NCBI GenBank assembly: GCA_029012445.1
Contig: JAQXMC010000004.1
Span: 1 to 64,000 of the forward strand
DNA: 64,000 nt
Source of the DNA: Oscillospiraceae bacterium
Lineage (GTDB): Bacteria; Bacillota; Clostridia; Oscillospirales; Acutalibacteraceae
Direction: 5' to 3'
The first letter of the stretch is position 1; each line of letters starts with the position of its first letter. Made by a program: the position numbers and the translations under genes. A model generated the notes under the pieces. It was not told the DNA's origin. It saw nothing but the letters and a program-made list of their open reading frames with translations, and did no database searches. Of this stretch, positions 35,291 to 43,964 are shown piece by piece.

Positions 35291-36673
35291 TTATTTCGAT
35301 TCGTTTTTCCAAGAGGTTATTACCGTGTTTTTGACATAATCCCAGTCCTTTGTGCCCTGAGTGTATTCAAGCAGAGCGGAGCCGAAATCCTCCTTGAATA
35401 TCTCGCTCGGGAATGAGGTGAATATCCACGGAACAGAGGAAACATTCTCTTTATTCATCCAGCGGACTGTTTCTTTTGAGAGAGGATTTGAGGGCGTTTC
35501 GTTTTCCGAGAAGGTGCTGAACGGCGAGATAAATTCAAGCTCGTCGGTGACATATTTCTTGCCCTGCTCGCTTGAGAAAAGCCATTCGAGAAAGGCGATC
35601 GAAGCGTCCTGCTTCTCCTGTGATACCTTTGAGTTGACGCATATATAGTTTTCCGTTCCGACGCAAAGTCCCTGTTTTTCCTCACCCTTGACGCCTGTGT
35701 AAACGGGCATCATTTTGATATCGTCAGCTTTGACGACATTGCCGGCGAGCCCCTTTATATCGTTGTAGGTCCATGTTCCGTTCTGCATCATGGCGACCTT
35801 GCCGAGGGCAAATTCCGAGGTGGAGTCATTGACCGACTTGCCGCCGAGAAGTCCCTTTTCGGTGCCGGAATTATTTATATAAAGATCGAAGATGTTTTTA
35901 TAGTTCTGAGCGTATTTAAAGGTGATTTCCTTAGTGTTGAGACCTGCCACCGTCGGGTCGTCGTATTCATTGTTTTCCGAAAACTCATAATAAAGCGGAA
36001 TGTTAGCCAGATGAGTCTGCCAGCGCCACTGGTTGCCGCTTGAAAATGAGGTTGAAGCGAAAACGCCGTCGATACCGAGCTCGTTTTTGAGCTTTGTCAT
36101 ATCCTCAACAACAGTTTTAAGTGTGCTGAAATTCACTATTTCATCCATTGAATTAACGGTTTTCTGTCTGTTCTTGAGGGCGAAATATTTATCCATTATC
36201 GCGTTGTTATATATGATTCCGTAGGATTCGACGACATAAGGTATACCGTAAACGCCGCTGCCTTCTTTTATTGCGAGATTTTTGTCTGTGAGATAGGAAT
36301 AAAGCTTTGTGTCGGAAAGATCGGCGCAGAAGTTCTTCCAGTTCTGATAGCCTATCGGGCCGTTTATCTGAAAAATAGTCGGCGCGTCTTTTTTGGCGAC
36401 CTCGGAGGTGAGAGTCTGCTCATAGGTGTCGCTCGCCGCCGTCACGACCTTGACGGTCACGCCCGTTTCGTCTTTATATGTTTTGGCTATCTTGTCATAG
36501 ACAGTTGCGACCTCGGGCTTGAAATTGAGAAAGTAAATTTCTTCATTTGATGTGTTCGACATATTACTGCCGCTCTGATTGTTGTCTGTCGTTGCGCCGT
36601 TGCCCTTGTTGCCGCAGCCGAAAAGAGTGACCGTGAGCAAAACGCAGATCAGAATGCTGAATATTTTTTTCAT
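35291..36673 (-). CDS. Carbohydrate ABC transporter substrate-binding lipoprotein
   Basis: 460 residues from the ATG at 36673 (AAAGGAC upstream). Signal with lipobox VTLFGCGN, then an Asn/Ser-rich linker, then a family 1 solute-binding fold (VYDKIAKTYKDETGVTVKVV.., APTIFQINGP, GTWTYNDI). Context with malQ suggests maltodextrin or another alpha-glucan oligosaccharide, not proven by sequence. It starts 17 bases after malQ, so both share a transcript. Confidence 0.93.
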   Translation of the reverse strand: MKKIFSILICVLLTVTLFGCGNKGNGATTDNNQSGSNMSNTSNEEIYFLNFKPEVATVYDKIAKTYKDETGVTVKVVTAASDTYEQTLTSEVAKKDAPTIFQINGPIGYQNWKNFCADLSDTKLYSYLTDKNLAIKEGSGVYGIPYVVESYGIIYNNAIMDKYFALKNRQKTVNSMDEIVNFSTLKTVVEDMTKLKNELGIDGVFASTSFSSGNQWRWQTHLANIPLYYEFSENNEYDDPTVAGLNTKEITFKYAQNYKNIFDLYINNSGTEKGLLGGKSVNDSTSEFALGKVAMMQNGTWTYNDIKGLAGNVVKADDIKMMPVYTGVKGEEKQGLCVGTENYICVNSKVSQEKQDASIAFLEWLFSSEQGKKYVTDELEFISPFSTFSENETPSNPLSKETVRWMNKENVSSVPWIFTSFPSEIFKEDFGSALLEYTQGTKDWDYVKNTVITSWKNESK

Positions 36674-36690
36674 AATATCCGTCCTTTCGT

Positions 36691-38166
36691 TCACAGGCGT
36701 GAATATAGTTTCGTCTGCCTGTAAATTTTGTTCACTAAATTATCGTCAATATCTCCGTATTCTATACGGTATATCCAATTATCCCCGAGAGTTGAGGGGA
36801 TATTCATCCGGCTCAGCTTTCCTTGCTTCAGATAATCCTGCATCGGTATAATAGCCGTGTCGCAGACGCTTGAAAGTGCGCTTTTGATGAATGCGTCGGT
36901 CAGCCTCCAGGTGAAATTGACATCGAAGTAATCCATTGCGAACTCAATGTCGCTTCTCGGGGCGGTCATCTGCCAGCCGGTCGTGGTGTCGTTGTCGTGG
37001 GTACCGGTGTAGACAACGCTGTTCTTCGAGTAATTGTGAGGCAGATGCTCGTTTTCGCTGCCGGCCGTGAAAGCAAATTGCAGGATTTTCATTCCCGGAA
37101 AGCCTGAAGAAGCCATTCTGCGCCTTATATCGTCCGTTATGAAGCCGAGATCCTCCGCAATAACGCTGAGCTCGGGCAGGGCGGCTCTGACTGCGCTGAT
37201 AAAGCTTTCACCGTCGGCGTTTTTCCATTCGCCGTTCCTTGCGTTTTCGGCTCCGGCTTTTATGCAATAGAATGAATAGAAGCCTCTGAAATGGTCGATG
37301 CGAACCGTGTCAAACAGCTCGGCCGCCTGTCTTAGGCGGCGTATCCACCAGCCGTAGCCGTCTTTTTTGTGGATATTCCAGTCATAAACCGGATTGCCCC
37401 ACAGCTGACCGTCGGGCGAAAAGTCGTCGGGCGGGCAGCCCGCTACCTCCTGAGGGATACGGTCGCAGCTGACGCAGAAAAGCTCCGGGTGAGCCCAGAC
37501 ATCGGCTGAATCGGCGGAGACATATATCGGGATATCGCCGATGATATGAACACCGTTATAGTTGGCATATTTTTTGAGATTTATCCATTGGCGGTAAAAC
37601 AAAAACTGCGTTATCTTGTGAAATTCTATTCTGTTTTGGTTTTCCGCCCGAAGCTCATTGAGAGTCTGAGCGTCTCTGACTCTGACCGAAAGCGGAAATT
37701 CGGTCAGCGGTCTCATTCCGAATTTTTCTTTCAGCGCCATAAAGAAAGCGTAATCCTCAAGCCAGAAGCTGTTGTCGTGGCAGAATCGCCTGTATTCGTC
37801 ATTATTCTCCGCATGGAAACGGCTGACAGCCTTTTTCAGCACTCTGGGACGGTTTTCATATAAAGCCGAGTAATCGACTCTTCTGCTGTCGCTGCCCCAG
37901 TCGTATTCGTCGCAGTCGCTTTCGGTCAGCAGACCGTCCTTGATAAGCTCCTCGAGGTCGATGAAATAGGGATTAAAGGCGAAAGCGGAAAAGCTCTGAT
38001 ATGGGCTGTTTCCGAAGGAGGTCGGGTTTATCGGGAGTATCTGCCAGTAATACTGGCCGCTTTTTTTCAAAAAATCTATAAAGTCATAGGCGCTTTTGCC
38101 GAGAGTTCCGATGCCGTATTTCGACGGCAGGGAGCTGACGGCAAGAAGTATTCCGCTTTTTCTCAT
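36691..38166 (-). CDS. malQ: 4-alpha-glucanotransferase (amylomaltase)
   Basis: 491 residues. MRKSGILLAVSSLPSKYGIGTLG at the N terminus is typical of GH77, with YWQILPINPTSFGNSPYQSFSAFA. Catalytic residues are visible: nucleophile Asp in DTVRIDHFRGF, acid Glu in VIAEDLG and Asp in YTGTHDNDTTTGW. It transfers glucan segments between malto-oligosaccharides. ATG 38166 gives the normal N terminus; the TTG 18 bases earlier has no ribosome site. Together with the importer downstream it points to maltodextrin use. Confidence 0.95.
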   Translation of the reverse strand: MRKSGILLAVSSLPSKYGIGTLGKSAYDFIDFLKKSGQYYWQILPINPTSFGNSPYQSFSAFAFNPYFIDLEELIKDGLLTESDCDEYDWGSDSRRVDYSALYENRPRVLKKAVSRFHAENNDEYRRFCHDNSFWLEDYAFFMALKEKFGMRPLTEFPLSVRVRDAQTLNELRAENQNRIEFHKITQFLFYRQWINLKKYANYNGVHIIGDIPIYVSADSADVWAHPELFCVSCDRIPQEVAGCPPDDFSPDGQLWGNPVYDWNIHKKDGYGWWIRRLRQAAELFDTVRIDHFRGFYSFYCIKAGAENARNGEWKNADGESFISAVRAALPELSVIAEDLGFITDDIRRRMASSGFPGMKILQFAFTAGSENEHLPHNYSKNSVVYTGTHDNDTTTGWQMTAPRSDIEFAMDYFDVNFTWRLTDAFIKSALSSVCDTAIIPMQDYLKQGKLSRMNIPSTLGDNWIYRIEYGDIDDNLVNKIYRQTKLYSRL

Positions 38167-38534
38167 TTGCTTCACCGCGTTCAAATTTTATGTGATTATT
38201 TTGAGCATTAAAAAAGCAAATATACATTCGCAAAAGGGCGGACAAAGCAAACAAGCCGACGGCTTCACCGATGGCGGAAACTGCCGATAAAGCCGCCCGG
38301 ACAAAAAATCCGGGTTATATATAAAAATATCAGCCTGGCAGATATTCAGGCTGATATAATTCGGATTTTAATAAGCTCAGAGCAAAAAGCGAGCAGAAAT
38401 AAAAAGCTATAATTCACATCAGAGCCGAAAAACGCTTTGCCGTAATTTATAGCTTTTTGTTATGTTTTTATGATCTTTATATTTGTGTTCTGTGCGTATT
38501 TTCGCCCGTTTGCGGCGGCTGTGAAAAGCTTCGG
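38167..38534. other. 368-base gap with three hairpins
   Basis: Between malQ and the glycosidase gene. From left: a long hairpin AAAAAGCTATAA/TTATAGCTTTTT is at 38401-38458, ATATCAGCCTG/CAGGCTGATAT at 38327-38357, and CCCGGA/TCCGGG at 38296-38313. No gene seen. The first serves as terminator for the glycosidase gene. malQ must have its promoter in 38170-38290, but I could not assign hexamers. Confidence 0.6.
38401..38458 (-). terminator. Terminator-like repeat element, copy 1
   Basis: A 12-bp stem AAAAAGCTATAA with complement, 77 bases after the glycosidase stop. The inside shares CATCA and AACGCTTTGC with copy 2 at 40539-40585. Confidence 0.6.
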
Positions 38535-40439
38535 TTATTCAACCGTGTATTTGTCTTTGTCAAAATCGACAGTTATTACCGTTCCGTCGGAATAGACAGC
38601 CCGCTGAACCCGAAGATTGCCGCCGATAAATTCGTGGCGCACCATTTCCTTGTCATAAAGCTTAGCCTGTATTGCGGCAAGCTCCTTTGCGTTTTCTATC
38701 TCGGCTCTGAGCTTTTCATCGTCGATGAGCTCCTCGTGAGCCTGAGGCTTTTCGATAAATTTATGCGGATAGAAATAGGGAGTTCCCGCATTAAGAACGC
38801 AGTGAAGCTTGGAGTTATCCGTGTCGGGTATGCCCCAGCCGTGTTTTCCGCCCGACACCCAAGGAACGAAAACACAGTCGTGATAGACAAGAGAGGTCAG
38901 GGGAACGGGGATTCCGACAGCTTTCCCGCCGCCCTGAGGAGTGACCTGATAGGGCGCATGATGAACTAGAGCAAGCTTATCCATAAGCTGGCTTGCTCCC
39001 TCCTCCGAGGACGGAATAATTCCGTTATCGCTGAGGAAATCGAAGCATTTTCCGCGCTGAGCAATGCTTTCTTCACGAGTCACACGGTGAGCGGGATCAA
39101 AACATTCGTCGCCCGCGACAACGGCGAAAACATCAAGATAGCTGCCGCCTATGTGTATTCCGTGAGCTTTAAGCTCGTTGTAGGTGCGCTCGACAAAGCC
39201 GGGAGCCTGTGTTGAGCAAAGCCAGGAGTGCGAGCCGCCATCCCATATATCGCAGTAAGGGTGAGAGCCGTCTATATTCCGGACGGCGAGCTTTGGATCA
39301 TAGTATTTGCAGTCATAATAAAAATCTCTGTATTGATCGTGAAGCCCGAGGCAGTAGCCAAGCTCGGAGCATTTATCCGACAGCTTTTTCATTCCGCTCC
39401 AGCCGCCGGCTTTTTCGTTCGGCGGCAGAACATAGGGGTGCTGATTGTCATATCCCTCAACGCCCCAGCCGTCCGTGTGGATATAGAGCTTGTCAAGACC
39501 AAGGGATTTGATGTGCTCAAGCTCTTTTGCCCGCTGCTCAAAGGTGGCGTACAAAATAATATTCTGACCGCGGCGCTTATAGAAATCGGACTTCGGCTGA
39601 ATGTGGGTGTAGATCCTGTGATGAAGAACGGGCGCGCCGATGAGATAGGCAATGCTCGGATTGCGCTTGATTTTATCGGTGATAGAAACGAACTGCCCTG
39701 TTTCCTTGAGGTACGCCCGAAAATTCTTCGCAGCCGTATTATAATCGCCGTCCGTGAAGAAATCGAGGCGAAGCCTTCTTTCATATGATAGCTTTCCGAG
39801 GGACGAGGACCAGACGACGCCGGTCAGGAACGAATCGTTTTTGCCGCTCCGGGAAAGAGCATTTGCGTCAAACGGGGTTTCGAGAATAGCCGAAAAGCCG
39901 CGGCGGTCGCAAATTCTGCCGAAAAACGGATGATACCAGTCGCCGGTGTTAATTTCCCGTTTGCGGTTGAGAAGAACTATCTTTCCCACCGGATTTTTTT
40001 TATAGCCGTCGGGCATGATAAAGCCCTGTCTGACAGGCTCGACCGCATATCCGGAGGAATATTTTTCGGCGTTGAACGCACCGGGGAAAAAGACCGAGTC
40101 AACCGAAAAGTCGGTCTCGTTTTCGGCCGAGACGCTGAAAACAACGCGAGAAGCCGCAGTTATTTCGGCGGCGCAGACGAGCGTGAACGGCCTTTTGCCG
40201 AGGAATGAGAAGCCGCCGAAGCGAAGGACTATTCTGCCGTCTGAGGCGGAGAAATCCTTTTCGGCCGCAGAGCTTAACGGGCGTTTCATTTTTATATATT
40301 TTTTGCCCGCTCTTTTTCTAAGGGTAATATAAGGGCTTTTGCCCTGTGATATCCAGCTGAAGCCGTCGACGGTTATTGTGAAGCTAAGGCTTTCCTCATC
40401 AAGCAAAAGCCGGGTGTTGAATTTTTCGCATTTTAACAT
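38535..40439 (-). CDS. Putative TIM-barrel glycoside hydrolase (DUF5696-like)
   Basis: 634 residues with no signal peptide, so cytoplasmic. An N-terminal beta-sandwich (about 1-260) is followed by a TIM-barrel-like region: LDKLYIHTDGWGVEGYDNQHPYVLPPNEKAGGW (about 320-350), LGLHDQYRDFYYD, and HIGGSYLDVFAVV with a candidate catalytic Asp. A later ..PSSEEGASQ segment could give the acid. The pattern recalls DUF5696 and GH101/GH129-type alpha-glycosidases, but I cannot assign a family with certainty. It has its own promoter. Location behind malQ and a sugar importer implies a role in oligosaccharide breakdown. Confidence 0.7.
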   Translation of the reverse strand: MLKCEKFNTRLLLDEESLSFTITVDGFSWISQGKSPYITLRKRAGKKYIKMKRPLSSAAEKDFSASDGRIVLRFGGFSFLGKRPFTLVCAAEITAASRVVFSVSAENETDFSVDSVFFPGAFNAEKYSSGYAVEPVRQGFIMPDGYKKNPVGKIVLLNRKREINTGDWYHPFFGRICDRRGFSAILETPFDANALSRSGKNDSFLTGVVWSSSLGKLSYERRLRLDFFTDGDYNTAAKNFRAYLKETGQFVSITDKIKRNPSIAYLIGAPVLHHRIYTHIQPKSDFYKRRGQNIILYATFEQRAKELEHIKSLGLDKLYIHTDGWGVEGYDNQHPYVLPPNEKAGGWSGMKKLSDKCSELGYCLGLHDQYRDFYYDCKYYDPKLAVRNIDGSHPYCDIWDGGSHSWLCSTQAPGFVERTYNELKAHGIHIGGSYLDVFAVVAGDECFDPAHRVTREESIAQRGKCFDFLSDNGIIPSSEEGASQLMDKLALVHHAPYQVTPQGGGKAVGIPVPLTSLVYHDCVFVPWVSGGKHGWGIPDTDNSKLHCVLNAGTPYFYPHKFIEKPQAHEELIDDEKLRAEIENAKELAAIQAKLYDKEMVRHEFIGGNLRVQRAVYSDGTVITVDFDKDKYTVE

Positions 40440-40469
40440 ATTGTCACCTCTTGCCTTTCGGATATCTGT

Positions 40470-40498
40470 ATTGTAACATAAGTCCGGAAATTTTACAA
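40470..40498 (-). promoter_or_regulatory. Promoter of the putative glycosidase gene
   Basis: Minus strand TTGTAA (40498-40493), 17 bases, TACAAT (40475-40470), 31 bases before the ATG at 40439. Confidence 0.55.
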
Positions 40499-40538
40499 TA
40501 ATATGAAGCCCGGTTGCCGCATTCGGCGCAGAAAAAAC

Positions 40539-40585
40539 AAAGCTATAACCTGCATCAAAACGCTTTGCTGCAAATTATAGCTTTT
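40539..40585 (-). terminator. Terminator-like repeat element, copy 2
   Basis: AAAGCTATAA pairs with TTATAGCTTT; on the minus strand a TTTGTTTTTT tract follows. It lies 195 bases after the fhs stop and shares stem and inner sequence with 38401-38458. The rest of the 339-base gap 40440-40778 holds only the promoter at 40470-40498; I see no gene in it. Confidence 0.55.
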
Positions 40586-40778
40586 ATTATATCTTATATC
40601 GAATTATGTTTTCTCTTTAACCGGTCACAGATCAAAAGCGGATAATAATTTCGGGAAAAATCTTCGCTTATGTCCGGCGTTCAGAATGGAGCGTTTTCGC
40701 CCGCTGTGCTCGGCTTCGGGGTGAAGAAAACGCTTTTTCCGTCTGAACGGACAGCTTCGCAGGACAATCTCCTTTTTA

Positions 40779-42455
40779 TCAGAACAGACCGGAGATTTTT
40801 CCGTTTTCGTCAACATCTATTTTCTCCGCTGCGGGAACTCTCGGCAGTCCGGGCATTGTCATTATGTCGCCCGTGAGAACGACGATAAAGCCGGCTCCGG
40901 AGCTTATCCTGACATTTCTGACAGTGACGGTGAAATCTTCGGGAGCGCCGAGAAGCGTCGGATCGTCTGAAAAGCTGTACTGCGTTTTCGCAATGCAGAC
41001 GGGGCAGCGGTCAAAGCCGAGAGAGGTGAGGCGTTCAATCTGCTTTTTGGCGTTCGGTGTGAAAGCGACGCCCTTTCCTCCGTATATCTTTCTGACAACG
41101 GCTTCGATCTTATCTTCGATAGAGCTGTCAAGAGAATAGGAAAAGGTGAAATCTCCTTTTTCTTCTTCGCAAAGGCGAACGACCTCACGGGCGAGCTCCT
41201 CGCCGCCTTCTCCTCCCTTTGCCCAGACATCGGAAAGAACGGCGTTCACGCCGAGCTCGCGGCATTTTTCGATTATGTGGTCGACTTCGGCCTGCGTGTC
41301 GGTCGGAAAATGGTTGACCGCAACGACGCAGGGCAGCTTATAAACATTTTTGATATTTGAAACATGTCTCAGAAGATTCGGTATTCCGCGGTCGAGAGCC
41401 TCAAGATCCTCTGTGCCAAGCTCGCTTTTTGCGAGTCCGCCGTGCATTTTGAGAGCGCGGATAGTTGCGACCACGACAACAGCCGACGGCTCAAGTCCCG
41501 CCATGCGGCATTTTATGTCGAGAAATTTTTCAGCTCCGAGATCGGCTCCGAAGCCTGCCTCCGTTATTGCGTAATCGCTTATTTTCATCGCCGTTTCAGT
41601 TGCGATGACCGAGTTGCAGCCGTGAGCTATGTTTGCAAACGGTCCTCCGTGAACGAAAGCCGGTGTACCCTCAAGCGTCTGGACGAGATTCGGTTTCAGT
41701 GCGTCCTTCAAAAGGGCGGCCATCGCTCCGACGGCCTTGAGATCGCCGGCAGTGACGGGCTTGTCGTCGTATGTATAGCCGACGATCATTCTTGAAAGCC
41801 TCTCTTTAAGATCTGAGATATCGCTTGAAAGACAGAACACAGCCATGATCTCGCTTGCGACGGTGATATCAAAGCCGTCCTCCCTCGGAACGCCGTTGGC
41901 CTTGCCGCCGAGACCGTCGACTATGCTGCGAAGCTGGCGGTCGTTCATATCGACTGCCCGTTTCCAGGTTATCTTTCTCGGGTCGATACCGAGAGCGTTG
42001 CCCTGATGAATGTGGTTGTCGAGCATAGCCGCAAGAAGATTGTTAGCTGCGCCGATCGCGTGAAAATCACCGGTGAAATGAAGATTGATATCCTCCATGG
42101 GAACGACCTGGGCGTAGCCGCCGCCTGCCGCTCCCCCTTTTATTCCGAACACGGGGCCGAGAGACGGCTCGCGCATTGCGACAGCCGCATTTTTACCTAT
42201 ACGCCTCAGGCCGTCGGCAAGACCGATAGTCGTTGTTGTTTTCCCTTCACCGGCGGGAGTCGGAGTTATTGCGGTGACGAGGACGAGCTTTCCGTCGGGC
42301 TTTTTATTTTCCTTCAGGAAAGAGAGATCGACCTTGGCCTTATATTTGCCGTATTGTTCGATATATTTTTCATCAATACCTGCCGTTTCGGCTATCTCGG
42401 TTATGGGCTTCATCTCGCATTTCTGAGCGATCTCTATATCGGTTAAATATGACAT
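40779..42455 (-). CDS. fhs: Formate-tetrahydrofolate ligase
   Basis: 558 residues from the ATG at 42455 (GAAAGGAA upstream). The N terminus is [10 protein letters not shown]; the ATP-binding loop reads [15 protein letters not shown] (about 63-77); [24 protein letters not shown] and the NAHGCNS-type region [14 protein letters not shown] are all intact. It makes 10-formyl-tetrahydrofolate from formate, ATP and THF, feeding purine synthesis or acetogenic pathways. Third gene after trxB and a zinc-ribbon gene with a 13-base gap. No other Wood-Ljungdahl genes are in the window. Confidence 0.97.
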   Translation of the reverse strand: MSYLTDIEIAQKCEMKPITEIAETAGIDEKYIEQYGKYKAKVDLSFLKENKKPDGKLVLVTAITPTPAGEGKTTTTIGLADGLRRIGKNAAVAMREPSLGPVFGIKGGAAGGGYAQVVPMEDINLHFTGDFHAIGAANNLLAAMLDNHIHQGNALGIDPRKITWKRAVDMNDRQLRSIVDGLGGKANGVPREDGFDITVASEIMAVFCLSSDISDLKERLSRMIVGYTYDDKPVTAGDLKAVGAMAALLKDALKPNLVQTLEGTPAFVHGGPFANIAHGCNSVIATETAMKISDYAITEAGFGADLGAEKFLDIKCRMAGLEPSAVVVVATIRALKMHGGLAKSELGTEDLEALDRGIPNLLRHVSNIKNVYKLPCVVAVNHFPTDTQAEVDHIIEKCRELGVNAVLSDVWAKGGEGGEELAREVVRLCEEEKGDFTFSYSLDSSIEDKIEAVVRKIYGGKGVAFTPNAKKQIERLTSLGFDRCPVCIAKTQYSFSDDPTLLGAPEDFTVTVRNVRISSGAGFIVVLTGDIMTMPGLPRVPAAEKIDVDENGKISGLF

Positions 42456-42468
42456 ATCGTTATTCCTT

Positions 42469-42891
42469 TCAAATAATGTGAACGCTGAAGACTTTGCCGC
42501 ATCTCGGGCATCTGACGGTGTGTTTTCCTCTGGAATAGGGCAGCCGCAGAACATTTTTGCAGCCCGGGCAGGTTCTGTATCTTTTAGTTCTGATGTCCCG
42601 TATTCTGTCTTTGAACAGAATGAACTTCGGTCTGACCTTCAGCCACATTCTGCGGAAAACTTCGTTTTCTCTTTGCCTCTGCGGGAGGTTTCCGGAAAGT
42701 ATTCTGAACAGTGCGTAGGCCGCAAAAAGCAGCATCAATGCGCCAAATATATAATACGCGGTCCGGTTTCTTCTGAGAAAAGCTCTGATGACCGCGAGGA
42801 CGACATAACCCGCGAGGGTAAGCACCGTCAGCTGATCCGCTCCGTTTCTTCCCTGCATGAAAGAAGCCAGTTTGTATCTTAAATTATTCAA
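42469..42891 (-). CDS. Small membrane protein with C-terminal zinc ribbon
   Basis: 140 residues from TTG 42891, which has AAAGGAGG seven bases upstream. It starts one base after the trxB stop. Two membrane helices (about 22-38 and 44-62), then a basic linker and a C-terminal zinc ribbon [24 protein letters not shown] (two CxxC pairs, about 110-135). Proteins of this shape are common in Clostridia and lack a known function. The ribbon lies on the cytoplasmic side if the two helices form a hairpin. Confidence 0.8.
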   Translation of the reverse strand: MNNLRYKLASFMQGRNGADQLTVLTLAGYVVLAVIRAFLRRNRTAYYIFGALMLLFAAYALFRILSGNLPQRQRENEVFRRMWLKVRPKFILFKDRIRDIRTKRYRTCPGCKNVLRLPYSRGKHTVRCPRCGKVFSVHII

Positions 42892-42892
42892 G

Positions 42893-43807
42893 CTATATCC
42901 TCCTTTGCTCAAGATATTCGCAGGCCGCCAAAGCTGCGCAGGCGCCGTCGGCAACGGCGGTGGTTATCTGTCTGACTGATTTTTCGCGGCAGTCGCCTGC
43001 GGCGAAAATTCCGTCGGCTATTGTTTTGCAGCTTTCATCAGAAGCGGCGTAGCCCTTTTCGTTTAATTTTATTATATCGGCGAAAGCCTCGTTTTGCGGA
43101 ACAAGACCTATTGCGATGAAAAGCCCGTCGACAGCGATAGTTTTCATTTCACCGCTGTGAGAGTTTCTGATAACTATTCCCTCAAGCTCGTTTTTTCCTT
43201 TTATTTCAACGACCTTTGAGCCTGTTATTATTTCTGCTTTGTCGTTGCTTCTCAGCTGCTCGGCCAGTCTCTTTTCGCCTGTCAGATAGTCAAGATCCTG
43301 AATGATATAGACCTTTGAGGCGTTTTCCGTCAGAAGAACGGCCTCCTGAAGGGCGGAATTTCCTCCGCCGACGACAGCGACCGTTTTTCCGTTGCAGAAA
43401 GCGCCGTCGCAAACCGCGCAGAACGATATTCCATGGCCGATGAGTTCGTTTTCGTTTTCAAGGCCGAGTAGCCTGTGTCTGGCGCCGGTTGCAATGATGA
43501 CGGCTCCCGCCGTGTAGCTGCCGCTGTCTGTTATGACGGTCTTGATATTTCCGTCCTTTATTCCGGTGACCTCGGCTATCTCGACCTCGGCGGAATGGGA
43601 AAGGACCTGATCGACCAGCTTATCGGCGAGCTCGTTGCCGCTCATGCTTAAAAATCCGGGATAATTTTCAATCTTCGGCGAATATGTCATCTGACCGCCG
43701 AAGGTGTTTTTTTCAATTATAAGAACGCTCCTGTTGGCCCGAAGAGCGTAAAGCGCCGCAGTCAGACCCGCAGGGCCTCCTCCGACGATTATGATGTCAT
43801 AGTCCAT
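42893..43807 (-). CDS. trxB: Thioredoxin reductase-like flavoprotein
   Basis: 304 residues. FAD motif IIIVGGGPAGLTAALYALRA, redox pair CAVCDG (about 133-136), NADPH motif VAVVGGGNSALQEAVLL, and the C-terminal FAD loop GIFAAGDCREK. All catalytic parts of a low-molecular-weight thioredoxin reductase are present. It lies 157 bases downstream of nrdD, whose fused redoxin domain is a plausible electron acceptor (inference). Some such clostridial proteins use ferredoxin rather than NADPH; the NADPH motif here reads GGGNSA, so NADPH use is likely. Confidence 0.93.
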   Translation of the reverse strand: MDYDIIIVGGGPAGLTAALYALRANRSVLIIEKNTFGGQMTYSPKIENYPGFLSMSGNELADKLVDQVLSHSAEVEIAEVTGIKDGNIKTVITDSGSYTAGAVIIATGARHRLLGLENENELIGHGISFCAVCDGAFCNGKTVAVVGGGNSALQEAVLLTENASKVYIIQDLDYLTGEKRLAEQLRSNDKAEIITGSKVVEIKGKNELEGIVIRNSHSGEMKTIAVDGLFIAIGLVPQNEAFADIIKLNEKGYAASDESCKTIADGIFAAGDCREKSVRQITTAVADGACAALAACEYLEQRRI

Positions 43808-43897
43808 GTGTTCCTCCGATGCCGTGATTATTCAGTGGCTCCGGCTCTGCGGAAAAGTCAGAATATGCTTCCCGCTCCGAAGCTATAATGCTTTCAC

Positions 43898-43944
43898 AGC
43901 CGCTTCCCCGGTGAACTCACTTTTGTCTGTCCGGGGAAACGGCT
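43898..43944 (-). terminator. Large hairpin after nrdD
   Basis: AGCCG.TTCCCCGG and CCGGGGAA.CGGCT form a 13-bp stem with one mismatch, 20 bases after the nrdD stop. No T tract, so termination is uncertain. Confidence 0.5.
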
Positions 43945-43964
43945 TATCTTTAGGCTTATTATTA

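Noticed and set aside
39228..39788. 186-codon plus-strand frame inside the glycosidase gene
   Set aside because: Antisense to a well-formed coding frame; no ribosome site or known motif.
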